Of a stretch of 43,249 bases of DNA, positions 41,052 through 43,249 are shown in pieces. A model generated the notes under the pieces. It did not search any database and had not been told where the DNA came from. It saw only the letters and a program-made list of their open reading frames with translations. The stretch's first letter is position 1, and each line of letters starts with the position of its first letter. The position numbers were made by a program, and so were the translations under genes. Source of the DNA: Algicola sp. (lineage in GTDB: Bacteria > Bacteroidota > Bacteroidia > Flavobacteriales > Flavobacteriaceae); NCBI GenBank assembly GCA_018222915.1, contig JAAEZI010000025.1:1-43249 (forward strand), in the 5' to 3' direction.

Positions 41052-41678
41052 TTTCGATAAAAATTCTTCATGCTCTTTAGCATACAAAACGATGCTGTTA
41101 GCTTTAGACTCTAATTGAAGTTTTGTTCTTATGTTACTTTTGTGTTTTTCTACGGTACGATCAGAAATAAATAATTCACTCGCTATTTCTTTGGCAGTTT
41201 TATTTTCAGCGATGTGTTTAAAAACTTTTAATTCTGTATCGGTTAAGTTCTTTAGTGCCTCAGGAGTCTCTTTAATTTCAAGGTATTCTATTAATTCAGG
41301 ACTGAAATAAGATTTTTCTTGAAGAACAGATGCTATGCAATGCTCGATTTCGGCAATGGCGAACTCCTTTAAGATATAACCATAAATTCCTAAGGACTTC
41401 GCTTGATTGTAAATCTCCTCACTTTTTTCAAATGTGATGATGATAATCTTGGTGTTCAATCCAGATTCTTTACATTTTTCTGCCACTTGTAATCCAGTAA
41501 GGATTGGCATTTGAATATCTAAAATAGCGATATCAGGTTGATGTGCACTAATTAAAGTGAATGCTTCCTTTCCGTTTTTGGCACTAGCAATGACATTGAA
41601 GTTTTTTTCTATAAGGAAATCATTGAGACCTTTCAGGATAAGCGGATGATCGTCTGCTGTTATAATTGACGTTGCCAT
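41043..41678 (-). CDS. NarL/FixJ-family response regulator
   Basis: A 211-residue two-component regulator. The receiver domain (1-120) has the acidic pair D9-D10, the phosphate-accepting D54 in DIAILDIQMP, the switch Thr of IIIITFEK and the conserved Lys of YGYILKEF. The LuxR-type helix-turn-helix (about 142-205) is clear: LTDTELKVFKHIAENKTAKEIASELFISDRTVEKHKSNIRTKL. No histidine kinase gene lies in the window, so it is an orphan here. Three copies of a 7-2-7 palindrome lie at and beyond its 3' end, and it is the obvious candidate to bind them. Its own start is preceded by TATCTTTA (41714-41707, minus strand), a near -7. Confidence 0.94.
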   Translation of the reverse strand: MATSIITADDHPLILKGLNDFLIEKNFNVIASAKNGKEAFTLISAHQPDIAILDIQMPILTGLQVAEKCKESGLNTKIIIITFEKSEEIYNQAKSLGIYGYILKEFAIAEIEHCIASVLQEKSYFSPELIEYLEIKETPEALKNLTDTELKVFKHIAENKTAKEIASELFISDRTVEKHKSNIRTKLQLESKANSIVLYAKEHEEFLSKYT

Positions 41679-41743
41679 GGGACTATTAATCTGAGGGATT
41701 GAAGTCTAAAGATAAAGACTTTTTGTAAAACGTCTATGAATTT

Positions 41744-42184
41744 CTAGATTTTTAGATAGAGATATTTCTTTTCATAATCGATGATGGCCTTCGAACGTTT
41801 CAATAAATCGGCTCCAATAATACCATCAACAGGTTTCGCATCGTGACTGGTAAGTGCGGTATTTACATGGGTGAGATTAAAAAGTATTAAAGACACTTTC
41901 TCTTTTTTCCATTTACCAATTTTCACCGTATTTTTTTTGGATACTTGAGTAAGCATATCTGTGGCACCAGCTCCAGCAGCTTTTACTTCAGAATCTTTTG
42001 CTTTCAGCATAAATGTTTCAATGGCTTCAAATCCAACACAGGAATTGGAAGCACCCGTATCTAAAATAAAAAGCCCTTTCACACCATTAATAGAAGCTTT
42101 GATTTCAAAATGATTGGTCTTGGTCAGTTTTAACTTGACCTTTGTGTAGCCTTTACTCAATAGATAATCTTGTAAAGTATCCAT
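41744..42184 (-). CDS. Retropepsin-like aspartic protease
   Basis: A 146-residue single-domain aspartyl protease fold. The active-site triad is LFILDTGASNSCVG (Asp42-Thr-Gly), and the flap-side and hydrophobic-hydrophobic-Gly element is PVDGIIGADLLKRSKAIIDYEKKYLYLKI at the end. Such proteins work as homodimers. There is no signal peptide, so it is probably cytoplasmic. Substrate is unknown. It is divergent from tatD and has a perfect -7 element upstream. Confidence 0.88.
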   Translation of the reverse strand: MDTLQDYLLSKGYTKVKLKLTKTNHFEIKASINGVKGLFILDTGASNSCVGFEAIETFMLKAKDSEVKAAGAGATDMLTQVSKKNTVKIGKWKKEKVSLILFNLTHVNTALTSHDAKPVDGIIGADLLKRSKAIIDYEKKYLYLKI

Positions 42185-42201
42185 AACTTTCCTTTTTCAC
42201 A

Positions 42202-42209
42202 CAAAGATA
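42202..42209 (-). promoter_or_regulatory. -7 element of the retropepsin gene
   Basis: TATCTTTG on the minus strand matches the consensus exactly and ends 17 nt before the start codon. It lies back to back with the tatD element at 42225-42232. Confidence 0.45.
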
Positions 42210-42224
42210 GTTTAATAAAACAAT

Positions 42225-42232
42225 TATTTTTG
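42225..42232 (+). promoter_or_regulatory. -7 element next to the tatD start
   Basis: TATTTTTG ends 4 nt before the ATG at 42237, predicting an mRNA with essentially no leader. Confidence 0.5.
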
Positions 42233-42236
42233 CAGA

Positions 42237-43004
42237 ATGATATTGACAGACACACATACCCATTTATATAGCGAGGCTTTTGATGATGATAGAAAAGACA
42301 TGATGACACGTGCCAAAGAGGCCAATGTATCTCGTTTTTTTATTCCAGCTATAGATTCAAATTATACAGAGGCCATGCTTCAATTGGAAGCTGACTATCC
42401 TGACCAAGTTTACTTAATGATGGGTTTGCATCCAACTTCTGTTAAGGCTAATTATAAAGAAGAACTGAAACATGTCGCTACTTGGCTAGAAAAACGGCAT
42501 TTTTATGCTGTTGGTGAAATTGGCATCGATTTATATTGGGATACGTCTACTTTAGACATCCAAAAGGAAGCTTTCAAGTACCAGATTGAATTAGCCAAAC
42601 ATTATAATTTACCAATCGTTATTCATTGTCGTGAAGCCTTTGATGAAATTTTTGAGGTTCTGGAAGACGTTAATGATGATAAATTATTCGGGATTTTTCA
42701 TTGTTTCACTGGGACATTAGAACAGGCTGAAAGGGCCATCGCTTTGGGCATGAAATTAGGTATTGGAGGTGTCGTTACATTTAAAAATGGTAAAATTGAT
42801 CAGTTTCTTTCACAAATCGACTTAAAGCACATTGTCTTGGAAACAGACGCGCCGTATTTGGCTCCAAAACCGTATAGAGGGAAACGAAATGAAAGTGCCT
42901 ACCTCACAAAGATTTTAGAAAAATTGTCTGAGATTTATTCCGTATCCGAAGAAAAAATTGCCGAAATTACCACCGCAAATTCTAAAGAAATATTCGGAAT
43001 ATAA
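42237..43004 (+). CDS. tatD: TatD-family metal-dependent deoxyribonuclease
   Basis: A 255-residue TIM-barrel hydrolase of the TatD family, acting as a 3'-5' DNase in DNA repair or turnover. Metal-binding residues are visible in order: H7 and H9 in DTHTHLYSEAF, the Glu of AVGEIGIDLYW, the His of PIVIHCREAFDE, the His of GIFHCFTG, and the Asp of LETDAPYLAPKPYRGKRNE. Length and motifs are typical. The following asparaginase gene starts one base after its stop, so they form an operon. Confidence 0.94.
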   Translation: MILTDTHTHLYSEAFDDDRKDMMTRAKEANVSRFFIPAIDSNYTEAMLQLEADYPDQVYLMMGLHPTSVKANYKEELKHVATWLEKRHFYAVGEIGIDLYWDTSTLDIQKEAFKYQIELAKHYNLPIVIHCREAFDEIFEVLEDVNDDKLFGIFHCFTGTLEQAERAIALGMKLGIGGVVTFKNGKIDQFLSQIDLKHIVLETDAPYLAPKPYRGKRNESAYLTKILEKLSEIYSVSEEKIAEITTANSKEIFGI

Positions 43005-43005
43005 C

Positions 43006-43249
43006 ATGTCAGCATCACAACCACATATTTTAATTATCTATACTGGAGGTACTATTGGGATGATAAAAGACGCTGAAACGGGTGCATTGAAATCATTTGA
43101 TTTTAAAAACTTGTTGAAACGTATTCCTGAATTAAAGCTCTTAGATTGTCACATTGAAACCATCTCCTTTGAAGAACCTATTGATTCCAGTAATATGAAT
43201 CCAACCTATTGGGTTCGAATGGCAGAGATGATTGAGGACAACTATGAAC
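43006..43249 (+). CDS. Type I L-asparaginase, N-terminal part (cut by window end)
   Basis: The first 81 codons are present, starting MSASQPHILIIYTGGTIGMI. The TGGTIGM motif carries the first catalytic Thr of asparaginases (asparagine to aspartate plus ammonia). There is no signal peptide, fitting the cytoplasmic type I enzyme. SNMNPTYWVRMAEMIEDNY is also typical of the type I family. The gene starts one base after the tatD stop. The second catalytic motif lies outside the window. Confidence 0.9.
   Translation, partial: MSASQPHILIIYTGGTIGMIKDAETGALKSFDFKNLLKRIPELKLLDCHIETISFEEPIDSSNMNPTYWVRMAEMIEDNYE

Noticed and set aside
1-43249. CRISPR array, prophage, insertion sequence or integrative element
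   Set aside because: I found no regularly spaced direct repeats, no transposase, integrase or phage genes, and no terminal repeats with target duplications. The gene content is ordinary core chromosome.

Overview
The window looks like chromosomal core sequence from a marine Flavobacteriaceae bacterium (Bacteroidota). The evidence is AT-rich DNA, promoters of the Bacteroidota TTG / TAnnTTTG type, no recognisable Shine-Dalgarno sequences, a type IX secretion C-terminal domain, a TonB-dependent receptor with a carboxypeptidase-regulatory-like N-terminus, and eukaryote-like class Ia ribonucleotide reductase subunits in the order nrdB-nrdA. I see no phage, insertion sequence, CRISPR array, rRNA or tRNA. 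Genus-level assignment is not possible by eye.

Layout. 1-657: no gene found, two terminator hairpins. 658-4335: nrdB and nrdA with two inverted repeats between them. 4447-6280: two paralogous RDD membrane proteins flanking a DUF6503-type secreted protein on the other strand. 6354-15150: a probable phosphate/nutrient uptake block: PiT-type phosphate transporter with a PhoU-like tail, OprO/OprP-type porin, a small MORN-type exported protein, a TonB-dependent receptor and its partner lipoprotein. Its intergenic regions carry repeats of TGTTA/TAACA spaced 11 bp. 15185-19310: dGTPase broken by a one-base frameshift, then a large T9SS-secreted beta-propeller protein. 19441-22839: a tiny membrane protein, dxs, a TonB-domain protein and tadA. 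22852-22981: a structured element and the csp terminator. 23005-27196: cold-shock protein, small membrane protein, CLC channel with CBS domains, aspS. 27359-34110: an autoregulated tetR-tolC-adaptor-RND efflux operon with a perfect operator palindrome. 34235-40323: polyprenyl synthase, two unknown proteins, sucA and sucB. 40345-41678: an orphan NarL/FixJ-type response regulator and, downstream, an array of three operator-promoter units. 41744-43249: retropepsin-like protease, TatD DNase, and the start of an asparaginase gene.

The most unusual region is 40413-41051. The same palindrome, TACGTAG-TT-CTACGTA, occurs three times in about 360 bp beside the response regulator gene. It has the 7-2-7 geometry of NarL-family sites. 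In the leftward direction each copy ends in a TTG that is followed after exactly 20 nt by GAnnTTT(G/A), so all three look like regulated promoters. Two drive RNAs of about 70 nt that have no ATG-initiated reading frame and end in strong terminators; the third leads towards a 33-36 residue membrane peptide. The predicted RNA 5' ends share a short G(C/T)TATTA core. This fits a response-regulator-controlled small-RNA/small-protein array.

A second unusual locus is the leader of the porin gene. A 15-bp inverted repeat places a perfect antisense of the porin translation-initiation region upstream, in a short segment ended by its own terminator. Function assignments of the large genes rest on family motifs read by eye. 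All promoter, operator and RNA calls are sequence inferences without expression data.
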